Source: Methylobacter sp. (GTDB lineage Bacteria; Pseudomonadota; Gammaproteobacteria; Methylococcales; Methylomonadaceae). Taken from it: 64,000 nucleotides of DNA. Below are positions 49,496 to 57,125 of this stretch, piece after piece. The DNA is taken from positions 62,001 through 126,000 of the forward strand of contig JAQUOU010000004.1 in NCBI GenBank assembly GCA_028716975.1. The letters run 5' to 3'. The position numbers and the translations under genes were made by a program. Positions within the stretch are counted from its first letter, which is position 1; each line of letters starts with the position of its first letter. Below the pieces are notes generated by a model. That model ran no database searches. It had not been told where the DNA came from and was given only the letters and a program-made list of their open reading frames with translations.

Positions 49496-49511
49496 AATCT
49501 ATATATAGATA
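49496..49511 (-). promoter_or_regulatory. NrdR box 1 upstream of nrdJ
   Basis: The palindromic core CTATATATAG fits the NrdR box core C(w)ATATaT(w)G. It lies 31 bp, start to start, from box 2. Confidence 0.7.
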
Positions 49512-49526
49512 TTTTTATTTGTTTAA

Positions 49527-49542
49527 ATACAATATATAGTGT
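49527..49542 (-). promoter_or_regulatory. NrdR box 2 upstream of nrdJ
   Basis: ATACAATATATAGTGT matches the NrdR consensus ACACwATATaTwGTgT at 15 of 16 positions. The 31-bp distance to box 1 is three helical turns, the spacing known for NrdR box pairs. Confidence 0.8.
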
Positions 49543-49949
49543 TTTTTAGAAAAAACAATAAATTTTTACCAGAAAAAAAGCTGCTTGAAAAAGCGCTTTG
49601 CAGGTAATTGTTTTTTAAGGAGTGGTTTTCTAACGAAGTGTTTGTTAGCTGAAAAAAATTCTTTATTCGAGGCGGTAATTGCCTTGGCTTCCCCTTTATT
49701 TCTGGGATGAAACTAAAGCCATTCAACTGGAAAATTTCCGGCTTGAGATTGCCGCGGGTACCCTCGCAGTTCTTTACGACGGCGCTCGGGACGGCTCGCC
49801 GCCTATCTCGTAGCGAGCCTGGTGAGTTATAAAAGTGTTTATTTGTCTGATGCCCGCTCTGTTTTCTGCTTCTCCAAATGTTTGCGGACGTCAGTGGTGG
49901 ATGTAAAACGCCAACATAAGAACGGATCGGATGAACTGTTTGTGATTTG

Positions 49950-50630
49950 TTAATCCGCTATCTTGCGCCTTGATATTCCAATCAGAGCTATAAGACTGAA
50001 ACCGAATAGCCAGATGGCGGCAGGAGTAGGGACCGCCGTAACTGGCGAGAACGCGGTTAAAACTCGTATGTAATCACCGGGAGAATTTGCTGACAAATTA
50101 CCTGTGATCGTCTGCAATCCCGTAATTGCAACATTGTCGTTAGGCTCGAGGCCGCGGGCGGCGGGTTTTAAATAGTTGACGCCCGTATCTATGAGGAAAT
50201 CGCTTGCCACAAGATTTGGAGTGTTGGTAATAATTCCCAAAATATCAGAGTTAAAGTAAATGCTGCCGACTACATTAGTGCTATTTAATGGATCGAAGGA
50301 GATATAATGACTGGCTACGGTGCTTCCGATGGGGATAATTCCCGGTCCACTTCCGCCACCTAAGCCATCAGCGAGGTCGTTGACCGTCAAATTATTCGTA
50401 ATCAGAATATTCTGACCTTCATCAAAACCATAGAGATTCGGGGTTTGGAATGTGTCATTACCGACGGTATTGGCGGGTGTCGATGCCGAGAACGGCACTG
50501 TAAGTTTAACAAAATGTCCACCCTGATTAAGTGACGTACCGCCTGTCACGGCTCCGGATACAATAGTTGCTGAAGCCGGTGACGTAAATTGGGCCGATAT
50601 GATGAGAATGCTGATTAGGTATGCTTTCAT
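49950..50630 (-). CDS. PEP-CTERM-type exported protein
   Basis: A 226-residue secreted protein. An N-terminal signal peptide (MKAYLISILIISAQFTSPAS) is followed by a Ser/Thr/Asn-rich beta-type region, and the C-terminus has the sorting signal VPTPAAIWLFGFSLIALIGI followed by RRK: a VPxPAA variant of the PEP motif, a helix and a basic tail. Such proteins are cleaved and processed by exosortase (EpsH/XrtA family) in exopolysaccharide-making bacteria. No exosortase gene lies in this window. The specific role is unknown. Confidence 0.85.
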   Translation of the reverse strand: MKAYLISILIISAQFTSPASATIVSGAVTGGTSLNQGGHFVKLTVPFSASTPANTVGNDTFQTPNLYGFDEGQNILITNNLTVNDLADGLGGGSGPGIIPIGSTVASHYISFDPLNSTNVVGSIYFNSDILGIITNTPNLVASDFLIDTGVNYLKPAARGLEPNDNVAITGLQTITGNLSANSPGDYIRVLTAFSPVTAVPTPAAIWLFGFSLIALIGISRRKIAD

Positions 50631-50641
50631 TTTTAGTGCTC

Positions 50642-50718
50642 TTTATTTAGTTTGGATAGTTCTTTTACTAAATATACTGCTACTTATTTAGTTTGGTTGG
50701 TTCCTTTACAAAATATCT
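50642..50718. repeat. Two 36-bp direct repeats upstream of the PEP-CTERM gene
   Basis: TTATTTAGTTTGG begins each copy, at 50643 and 50684, a period of 41 bp. After it, the copies differ at about five of 23 bases. The repeats end 12 bases from the gene start and could be paired operator sites. Confidence 0.6.
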
Positions 50719-51209
50719 CGTAATCCTAATTTTGAATCCCCCCATTACTCTAACTGAATGGCTGAAATGGATTGACCCTATATCTGTTGACATTTTGTTA
50801 TTAAAAGAAATTAATTCAATTAGTTAACTGATTTTGGAAGCGCTTGCAATTCATAGTTTTAAAGTAATTTTTTCTGAAATATCAACAAAACCAAGGCATG
50901 AAATGAGTTTGGCGCATGAAGTTGTCGGGATAGTGGATGACTTCGATCAAAAGGCCATAACGACAACTTCGAGTTCGATATTTCAAACCAGCCGCTCAGT
51001 ATTGAGCTGGAAGGCCATCAGTTTCCAGCGATCTGAAAGTAGGAAATCCCAAGCCAATGGAGAAAGCCCTGACTCAATTTATCGCGACAATACTTAAAAT
51101 GCTGGAGAAGAACGCGGTAAAAATACCCATCAATTTACCGCGCTATTGAATAACAAAGCTTTTAAGGGGTATCCTGTTCCAAAATTAATGCGTAAAGGAG
51201 CCACTTGTC
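50719..51209. other. Region with possible gene remnants
   Basis: No gene I can support. Part of it (about 50945-51026) translates on the plus strand as a plausible protein tail (NFEFDISNQPLSIELEGHQF) without a start, suggesting decayed coding DNA. AAAGGAG at 51194-51200 is the ribosome site of the next gene. Confidence 0.35.
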
Positions 51210-51488
51210 ATGAGTCACCATTTAAACCTGCTTCGGGCAATATTTCAGGATCCGGTCAATGCAAATATTCATTGGCGCGAAGTTGAATCCTTGCTTCATC
51301 ATTTGGGAGCCACCATAGAGCCCACGCATGGCGCCCGTTTTCGTGTGGTGCTGAACAAGTTTGAGGGTATTTTGCATCATCCGCACCATGGTAGTGAATG
51401 TGCCAAGCAAGACATCAAACAATTGCGGGAGTATCTCTCCCATGCAGGCATTAGCCCGTCGCTTTACGAAGCTGAAAGAAATCAATAG
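51210..51488 (+). CDS. hicA: HicA-like toxin, apparently orphan
   Basis: A 92-residue protein of the HicA double-stranded-RNA-binding-like fold: LLRAIFQDPVNANIHWREVESLLHHLGATIEP, then ARFRVVLNKFEGILHHPHHG with the His region, and REYLSHAGISP. It belongs to the longer HicA subgroup with the N-terminal DPVNxNIxWREVE helix. HicA proteins cut mRNA and are held in check by HicB. No HicB is recognised directly upstream or downstream, so the toxin may be inactive, or its partner may lie elsewhere. Confidence 0.75.
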   Translation: MSHHLNLLRAIFQDPVNANIHWREVESLLHHLGATIEPTHGARFRVVLNKFEGILHHPHHGSECAKQDIKQLREYLSHAGISPSLYEAERNQ

Positions 51489-51859
51489 TCATGTGAGTTT
51501 TGCGGAGTCCCGGCTGGCGGCAACGCCGTTATCGGGAGCATTGTATTCGTGACAACGGACTGCCAAAATCAGCAGAATTATTCCGGTTACAATATCGTCA
51601 AGCCCGGTTATGTCCAGTTAATCAAAGCTTGGCTGTCTTTATTTTCTTAACAATGCGTCAAGCTTGGCATATATCTCGAGAATTGATCTGGCACTTGACT
51701 TTGCCGAGTATCCGTAAGCGAGTATTGCAGTAAATTAATATGTGATGCGGATCAATGTGTTGCAGATTGGGTTGCCAGTCTTCTCAGACTGATTATGATT
51801 TCGATTAACTACTAAGATGCTATCTATCGGCTCCTCGATTTAAACAAGGCAATTAACAC
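51489..51859. other. Intergenic region, no gene seen
   Basis: Moderately GC-rich spacer between hicA and the antiporter gene. Open frames here lack a ribosome site and protein-like composition. No repeat or terminator was recognised. Confidence 0.4.
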
Positions 51860-53407
51860 ATGATAGAATTAATTTGGGTAGGCGCCGCTTATATAGTGGG
51901 CCTGATCGCCAGCCGTTTGTCTTTTCCGCCGCTGGTCGGTTATTTAGTCGCCGGCTATATTTTGCATGTGTTGGGCATAGAGTCAGCGCAAACCTTGACT
52001 CATCTGGCCGACATCGGTATCGAGTTATTGCTGTTCACGGTAGGCCTGAAGCTCAAATTGCGCTCGCTGCTTCGCCCGGAAGTATTAAGCGTCGGCGGAT
52101 TGCATTTATTGATAGTTACCGGAATCTCCGGAATAGTTTTTCTAATTCTGAATAAACAAATCACAGGCGGCCTCGTATTGGGCGCCAGTCTGGCTTTTTC
52201 GAGCACGGTTCTTGCTATCAAGGTATTGGAGGACAACGGCGAACTGTCTTCGCTGCATGGCCGGGATGTGCTCAGTATCCTGATTCTGCAGGATATTGTA
52301 GCGATAGCGCTGCTGGCTTTTGCCGATGGCAGGCAGCCGTCGTATTGGGCCTTCGCGTTGCTGCTATTACCTCTGTTGCGTCCATTGGCGCATCGGTTGC
52401 TTACTGTGAGCCGAGCCGATGAATTGAGGCTGCTGCTGGGCGTTTCCCTGGCGCTGGCGGGAGGCGTGTCATCTGAAAGCGTAGGGATTTCACCGGATAT
52501 CGGCGCTTTGCTGATGGGCGTGATGCTGGCGGCTCACCCTAAAATCGACGATCTTTCTGATAAACTCTGGAGCCTGAAAGAAGTTTTTCTGGTCGCCTTT
52601 TTCCTGCAAATCGGACTGGCTGAGTTACCGAATCCCGACCAAATCATCAATGCGCTTGAGCTTCTGGGAATATTGCCGTTGCAGGGTATCCTGTTTTTCG
52701 TGTTGTTTTTGCTGGCTGGATTGCGTTCTCGCACTGCTTTTATATCGTCACTGGCATTAATGACCTATAGCGAGTTCGCGCTCATTACCACGGCTGGTAT
52801 TGTTAAGGCGAATCTGCTGTTACCGGAATGGAACTCTACTATCGCTTTGGCGGTAGCTGGATCTCTGGCAATCGCGGCGCCGTTGAACCGGTACTCACAT
52901 CAATTGTTTTCATGGCTTGAGCCATTTTTGACACGTTTCGAGAAAAAAGCCGGGCACCCGGACCGCTTGCCCGAATCTATCGGTGTTGCGGAATGGCTGG
53001 TAGTGGGAATGGGGCGCACCGGACTTTCCGCTTATCTTGCTCTGCATCGGCGGGAAAAGCGGGTTATCGGTCTGGACGCCGACCCGACTGTATTGGAAAG
53101 TCTTCTTGCCGAGGGCAGGCGCGTGATTTATGGTGATGCCGAAGATTCCGAGCTATGGTCAGGGCTGCCGTTGGACAGAATTAAAGGCATTATTCTTACC
53201 CTGCCTGATTTCGATGCAAGAGTTTCGGCAGTACGCCTACTCAGGAAAAGAGGATACATCGGACAAATCGGTACGATTTGTTATCTCCCCGGAGAGAAAC
53301 AGAAATTGGGGCAACTGGGGGCGAATTTTATGATTCATCCCCTGGTTGAGGCCGGAAATCAGTTAGCTAGGCAAATACTGGGTGACAACTCTGAGTTGCC
53401 GGAATGA
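51860..53407 (+). CDS. CPA2 family monovalent cation:proton antiporter with RCK_N domain (KefB/YbaL-like)
   Basis: A 515-residue membrane protein. The first 350 residues hold about 12 hydrophobic segments of the Na/H exchanger fold (FPPLVGYLVAGYIL, LADIGIELLLFTVGLKL, SISPDIGALLMGVMLA-type segment). From about 380 an RCK_N/TrkA-N nucleotide-binding domain follows: WLVVGMGRTGLSAYLALHRR and VIGLDADPTVLESLLAEGRRVIYGDAED. It could move K+ or Na+ against protons. The C-terminal RCK_C is missing, as in several family members. Confidence 0.87.
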   Translation: MIELIWVGAAYIVGLIASRLSFPPLVGYLVAGYILHVLGIESAQTLTHLADIGIELLLFTVGLKLKLRSLLRPEVLSVGGLHLLIVTGISGIVFLILNKQITGGLVLGASLAFSSTVLAIKVLEDNGELSSLHGRDVLSILILQDIVAIALLAFADGRQPSYWAFALLLLPLLRPLAHRLLTVSRADELRLLLGVSLALAGGVSSESVGISPDIGALLMGVMLAAHPKIDDLSDKLWSLKEVFLVAFFLQIGLAELPNPDQIINALELLGILPLQGILFFVLFLLAGLRSRTAFISSLALMTYSEFALITTAGIVKANLLLPEWNSTIALAVAGSLAIAAPLNRYSHQLFSWLEPFLTRFEKKAGHPDRLPESIGVAEWLVVGMGRTGLSAYLALHRREKRVIGLDADPTVLESLLAEGRRVIYGDAEDSELWSGLPLDRIKGIILTLPDFDARVSAVRLLRKRGYIGQIGTICYLPGEKQKLGQLGANFMIHPLVEAGNQLARQILGDNSELPE

Positions 53408-53418
53408 TATCGAGCTAT

Positions 53419-53763
53419 TTACTGCTTATCAAGCTTGGCCTTGGCGGCAGTTACGTCGGTGTTGATCTTGTCAATCGCTGCCCGTAGCCGGGCTTGTGCA
53501 TCATTGGCGGTCTTGGCGATGATTGCGTTGTCCGTATTCGCTTCGTTAATGAGGCAGGTGTTATAGGTATTGGCTAATTTTTGCCATTCGTTCACTGCTT
53601 TAACGCTGAGGTTATAAGCGTCAACACTGCCTTGGTCGATAGCCGGAGCCGGGGGTTCAGTTCCGCAACCATTTGGAGACCACATCCCGTTACCGATAGT
53701 GCCGGCCATGCCGGAAACAGTGATGAGCAAGAGTGCCGCAGCAAAAAACGATTTTCGTATCAT
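53419..53763 (-). CDS. Small secreted helical protein, unknown
   Basis: Not recognised as a named family. A signal peptide (MIRKSFFAAALLLITVSGMA, cleavage near residue 21) precedes a short Gly/Pro/Cys region (NGCGTEPPAPAIDQG) and then a long alpha-helical part (about 45-114) with a heptad-like pattern and one Cys in NTCLINE. The two cysteines (NGC and NTC) may form a disulphide. It ends 11 bases from the antiporter stop on the other strand. Confidence 0.65.
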   Translation of the reverse strand: MIRKSFFAAALLLITVSGMAGTIGNGMWSPNGCGTEPPAPAIDQGSVDAYNLSVKAVNEWQKLANTYNTCLINEANTDNAIIAKTANDAQARLRAAIDKINTDVTAAKAKLDKQ

Positions 53764-54198
53764 TTTTAATTCCTTAAATTATTTTTAAAATTACTGATTA
53801 CATACAACTTTCAGCCAAAGTAGCACCCCCAGAGCCGTCATACCGGCATGCAGTCACGTCAGGCACTCCTGCCTGACGCCCTTCGGGTAAATGCCAATCT
53901 GTTCCAGACAGATTAGTGCCGGACCAATGCGCCTGGAGCGAATTGGAATGTGCGCAGCACAGGGCGAAACCCGAACCGCAAGGATGCGGTGAACAACCCA
54001 GAATACAGGGATGTGCCTAGCCACCAAAGTAATCACGGGGTTCACATCCGTGTAGACTAGACCTCCGGCACTTCCTGCCGGAACGACTTATTGGACATTC
54101 TCCTTAAACTGATAGGTGTTAAGACCTTTTGTCCGGTCTGCGCCTGCGCCAAGGATTATCAAGTTCTTGGTCATTTCCCTTTTCCTTAGCTTTTTAGA
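53764..54198. other. Non-coding stretch between the secreted protein and the restriction operon
   Basis: Contains the hairpin-rich block at 53857-54082 described separately. Beyond it, weak stems AGACC/GGTCT (about 54121-54138) and CCAAG/CTTGG (54152-54172) could act as terminators for the restriction operon, but they lack good T runs. Confidence 0.5.
53857..54082. other. Hairpin-dense block: candidate non-autonomous IS200/IS605-type element or structured RNA
   Basis: Seen directly: CGTCAGGCA-CTCC-TGCCTGACG (53857-53878, 9 bp), AATCTGT/ACAGATT (53896-53914), ACCGCA-AGGA-TGCGGT (53975-53990), GGATGTG (54009-54015) with CACATCC (54043-54049), CACGG/CCGTG (54034-54052) overlapping the last stem as in a pseudoknot or switch, and TCCGGCA-CTTCC-TGCCGGA (54064-54082). 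The two outer hairpins share the same loop and inner stem. No protein fits. Candidate classes are a palindrome-associated element or a stand-alone HEARO/omega-type RNA; neither is proven. Confidence 0.45.
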
Positions 54199-54567
54199 TC
54201 ACGATACTAAGCGTATCAGTTTCGGGTCGTTTCTCATTAGAACGCACCACTTGGCAACCGATGACAGCTCGGCATCAGGTTTAGTCATTTCTTTAACTTG
54301 TCTAACATAGTTTTTGACTTTCTCCTTTGCAGCAGGATTTCCACCGTTACAACATTGGGATTTGGCTTTTTGGTAACGCTCAATTAAAAGCGAAGTCTTA
54401 GCCCAGACTTTTCTACGCGCTTCGGCTAACGGCTCGTGTTCATTCAGCTTTAACCGTTTTACCGTTTCAGTCACACGCAGTTTTTCCCATTCACTTTTTG
54501 ACCATGGAGTCCAGTCGGCAATATCGGTATCGGTCAGTAATCGATTTTCCAGGTCGATAAAGATCAT
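54199..54567 (-). CDS. Unrecognised 122-residue protein, last gene of the restriction operon
   Basis: I do not recognise this family. The protein starts MIFIDLENRLLTDTDIADWT, is mostly helical and charged, and contains four Cys/Trp-rich points: SQCCNGG near residue 75 and VAKWCVLMRND near 107. Its ATG overlaps the stop of the preceding gene by 4 bases (ATGA), a sign of coupled translation. Composition is like the other restriction-operon genes. It may work with the AAA ATPase upstream. No HNH or other nuclease motif is visible. Confidence 0.6.
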   Translation of the reverse strand: MIFIDLENRLLTDTDIADWTPWSKSEWEKLRVTETVKRLKLNEHEPLAEARRKVWAKTSLLIERYQKAKSQCCNGGNPAAKEKVKNYVRQVKEMTKPDAELSSVAKWCVLMRNDPKLIRLVS

Positions 54568-54920
54568 TGCGCATCGTCCTCTTTGAGAATTGCATCGATA
54601 ATTTCATCAACTATCGCATCCTGTTCGGCTTGTTCTTCCGGTGACAAAGCTGGTTTGTGAAAACGGGTATGCTGCGTCATTTTGCGCACAAACATTGCGT
54701 AATAAGGATCTTTGAAATCAGAATTAAAAAATCCCAAATCGGCTAACTCGGCACTTAACCGACTAAGCTCGTCATTTTCATCGGGTGTTCGCAGCGCATC
54801 CAGAGAAAATAAATAATTGCGCCGATGCAAACGTCTTTCGGTTTCGGCATCTAACGTTGATAATAAACCAAACAAATCACTTTTTAAAAGACCAGTTACC
54901 CCCACCTTGTGGATCAACAT
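54564..54920 (-). CDS. Unrecognised acidic protein downstream of the AAA ATPase
   Basis: No family recognised. The frame is open to 54977, but the first 50 residues lie inside the ATPase gene. I place the start tentatively at the ATG at 54920 (118 aa, 44-base overlap); a start further inside is possible. Visible segments are LFGLLSTLDAETERRLHRRN, DENDELSRLSAELADLGFF and an acidic C-terminus (EEQAEQDAIVDEIIDAILKEDD). It is helical, with no membrane segment. The 4-base overlap with the next gene suggests a small two-protein set translated together. Confidence 0.6.
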   Translation of the reverse strand: MLIHKVGVTGLLKSDLFGLLSTLDAETERRLHRRNYLFSLDALRTPDENDELSRLSAELADLGFFNSDFKDPYYAMFVRKMTQHTRFHKPALSPEEQAEQDAIVDEIIDAILKEDDAQ

Positions 54921-56340
54921 CCGGTATATCGACCACCGTTTGATTGCCTTGTTTACGCAAAATTTGCACTTGTTCACGCTTTAAGCTTCCAACCATCATC
55001 GGGTCGTGGGTGGTGATGAGAATTTGCGAGTCGCCTTGCAGAGCGTTTTGATCGGAAGCCAATACACCTTCAATGTCATCGAAATAGCGTAACTTCCAGA
55101 TCGGGTTAAGATGGGTATCGGGCTCATCCAGCAGGAATAGGCAATGATCTTCGCTGGTGATGCGCATCAATCCCAGTACGGTCAGCATTTGCAGCTCGCC
55201 TTCGGACAACTGGGTAAAGCTGACCTTGCCGCCTTGTTCGTCGCGTTTTTTAACCGTGATGCGCACTTCGTCGATCAAATCGCCAATATACGCGCCTTCC
55301 GCGTAACGGAAAAAGCTGTCGGTGCCGCCGACCAACTCGCCTAACTGCCGCAACTTGTCTTGACTAGGCACAAACAAATACAGTTGTTTCTGTTTTTCCG
55401 TGCGTCCGCGAAAATCAATCTGCTTGCTGGTTTCCTGTTCGAGAGGCGCCCAGGCAACTTGCCATAGCTTGTCCAGAAACTCGCTGACCACATTGCCGCG
55501 TGCGTACCAAAAGCGCGGATCGCCTTCGTTAAGCTCGGCCTCATCAAACTTGCCGTTGCGGCGTTTTTCGCGCAAACGGTGCGGCTCTTTCAACACAAAC
55601 AGCGCCGACTCTAACGCTTCGATATGCAGGTTCGCCAAGACCTTTTGAAACACGGGATCATCCGACAGCAAACAGGCCAGCAGCACTAATTGACTATGCC
55701 TACCCCGGCAGTAAAACAAACGCCGCAAACGGTCATCACCGGCTTGTTTTAAGCGTGACTCGCGCCGCCGTTTCGCTTCTTCTATTGCCTGAATGTCGGA
55801 TTCGGAGACGGTAAAATTTTCCAATAAGTGCTCCGGCAATACTTCGTCGGTGGTAATTTCCTGCCGCCGATTAAAGCGGCGTTGATGCTCCTGAAACAAA
55901 GTCTCAATGCGCTCATTGCGGCCCGAATAATAGGCAAAAATATGGGTGGGCAAAAGCCATGGCCCTCGGCGTTCGTCACGGGGGATTTTGTCTGGCGGGT
56001 CATTTTGGGTCAGATAATCCTGGGATTTTTGCTCACCATCCACCCACACCATAGGCCGCTTTTGCTTTGTCCTATCAGCTTCAATGCGAATATGATGCCC
56101 GCGTATGTTGTACTCCAAGGCATAATCCAGCGAGGCTTCCTGATTTAAATCCACATCGCGAAAAATGGTAATGAGCGCCTCAATCAGATTGGATTTACCG
56201 GTACCGTTTTGGCCGATCAAGGCATGACTGCGAATCGGTTTGAGCGCTTCGTCATAAGTCGACTGGAAAACCTCGCTAAAGACGATTTCCACATTCGCCA
56301 AATTTTTGAAGGCGCCAATTTTAATGCGTCGCAGATGCAT
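54877..56340 (-). CDS. Restriction system-associated AAA family ATPase (SMC/OLD-like)
   Basis: A 487-residue ATPase with an ABC/SMC-type core: Walker A HALIGQNGTGKSNLIEAL near residue 40, signature-like TQLSEGELQMLTVLGLM near 365, Walker B HCLFLLDEPDTHLNPIW near 390, and the switch His in ITTHDPMMVGSLK near 425. The middle part is a helical insertion with many charged residues. It resembles the AAA ATPases found next to type I restriction genes. No TOPRIM or HNH domain is fused, so it is not a standard OLD or Septu protein. Its expected role is a nucleotide-driven sensor or DNA clamp linked to defence. Confidence 0.8.
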   Translation of the reverse strand: MHLRRIKIGAFKNLANVEIVFSEVFQSTYDEALKPIRSHALIGQNGTGKSNLIEALITIFRDVDLNQEASLDYALEYNIRGHHIRIEADRTKQKRPMVWVDGEQKSQDYLTQNDPPDKIPRDERRGPWLLPTHIFAYYSGRNERIETLFQEHQRRFNRRQEITTDEVLPEHLLENFTVSESDIQAIEEAKRRRESRLKQAGDDRLRRLFYCRGRHSQLVLLACLLSDDPVFQKVLANLHIEALESALFVLKEPHRLREKRRNGKFDEAELNEGDPRFWYARGNVVSEFLDKLWQVAWAPLEQETSKQIDFRGRTEKQKQLYLFVPSQDKLRQLGELVGGTDSFFRYAEGAYIGDLIDEVRITVKKRDEQGGKVSFTQLSEGELQMLTVLGLMRITSEDHCLFLLDEPDTHLNPIWKLRYFDDIEGVLASDQNALQGDSQILITTHDPMMVGSLKREQVQILRKQGNQTVVDIPDVDPQGGGNWSFKK

Positions 56341-56361
56341 GACAGAACGCTCCCTTCCGTG

Positions 56362-56556
56362 TTAAGGCTGTTGAACAATCTTAGGCAATTCGCTTGGGGC
56401 ATCTTCACCGACGACAACCGGAGTATTGTTCTGCCATATCACCATGTACTGTCCCAACCGACGTTTACGTTCCAAAGTCGTCGTAACGATTTGCCGCAGA
56501 CAATCGAGCATGGCTTGAGTGTCTTGATCGGGTGTCGGGGTCATGCGTGCGCTCAT
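56362..56556 (-). CDS. Small partner of the zeta-like kinase, 64 residues
   Basis: A short protein, [20 protein letters not shown] to ELPKIVQQP, with a helix followed by the segment WQNNTPVVVGEDAP. Its ATG overlaps the kinase stop by one base. Small proteins of this kind are common beside COG4185 kinases and could be antitoxin-like; this is inferred from context only. Confidence 0.65.
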   Translation of the reverse strand: MSARMTPTPDQDTQAMLDCLRQIVTTTLERKRRLGQYMVIWQNNTPVVVGEDAPSELPKIVQQP

Positions 56557-57125
56557 TATAGAGCCTCCTTTTGTAACAACTCGAAAAATTCAGGATGAAA
56601 AATTTCACGCTGACTGGCCTGCTGCCTAAACACTAATTCTGGTCGGTCACCCTCGTTCATAAAACAACGGGTTTGGTCGGCCAGCGGTGCAAACCATTGC
56701 AGCAGATTATGCAAACTACGCGGAAAGCGACGCATAATATCCGTCGTTGGAATACTGTGTCCGCCATGCATGACCCGCTCGGCAACACGTAAGCGGGACA
56801 TTTCCGCGCTGGGCAAGGCTAGGTAAATCAGCTCTACCCGCCAACCTTGTAGTTGCAATCGGTGTATCAGCCTTAAATAGCCGCGTCCGGCTAAGGTCGT
56901 TTCAAAAGCAAAATCCTTACTCGCCGCGATACAGCGCTCGATTTCGCTTAAAAATAAGCGGCTGGCGGTGAGCAATTGCTGTTCGGGAGCCAAGGGCGAT
57001 AAACCGGCAGCGATCAAATCGGCGTTAATAAAATGTCGGCATTGCGCAAGCCTTGGCAAATAGTCCAACGCAAAGGTGGTTTTACCCGCCCCATTGGGTC
57101 CCGCGATGATCCAACAGGTTGTCAT
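56556..57125 (-). CDS. Zeta-toxin/COG4185-like P-loop kinase
   Basis: A 189-residue P-loop protein: [19 protein letters not shown] near residue 5 (Walker A), [17 protein letters not shown] with the Asp seen in zeta toxins near 33, [13 protein letters not shown] near 72 and [14 protein letters not shown] near 132 in the lid. Zeta toxins phosphorylate UDP-N-acetylglucosamine; COG4185 members often have unknown targets. The ATG at 57125 overlaps the hsdS stop (TGATG); a TTG one codon earlier is unnecessary. Its place inside a restriction operon suggests a defence accessory or addiction module. Confidence 0.82.
   Translation of the reverse strand: MTTCWIIAGPNGAGKTTFALDYLPRLAQCRHFINADLIAAGLSPLAPEQQLLTASRLFLSEIERCIAASKDFAFETTLAGRGYLRLIHRLQLQGWRVELIYLALPSAEMSRLRVAERVMHGGHSIPTTDIMRRFPRSLHNLLQWFAPLADQTRCFMNEGDRPELVFRQQASQREIFHPEFFELLQKEAL

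Larger units (their letters stand above)
49409..49949. other. nrdJ upstream region
   Basis: Contains the two NrdR boxes (listed separately) and AT-rich promoter DNA. A 7-bp palindrome GGCTCGC/GCGAGCC with a 13-base loop occurs near 49794-49820. I recognised no cobalamin riboswitch. Confidence 0.5.

Noticed and set aside
49409..49949. Cobalamin riboswitch upstream of the B12-dependent reductase
   Set aside because: I could not find the B12-box or its conserved stems; NrdR boxes explain regulation.
50834..51097. 87-residue open frame on the plus strand
   Set aside because: No ribosome site, serine-rich composition like out-of-frame DNA, and another frame in the same stretch looks more protein-like; likely remnant DNA.
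53854..54045. 63-residue open frame in the hairpin block, minus strand
   Set aside because: It runs through several perfect stems and has no ribosome site; the base pairing explains the sequence better than coding.
54199..54977. One frameshifted gene instead of two small genes
   Set aside because: The ATGA overlap is a standard coupling junction and neither protein seems cut; still, a sequencing check would settle it.
54199..56340. Septu (PtuA-PtuB) identification for the ATPase region
   Set aside because: The following proteins lack the HNH motif of PtuB, and the ATPase better fits a restriction-associated type.
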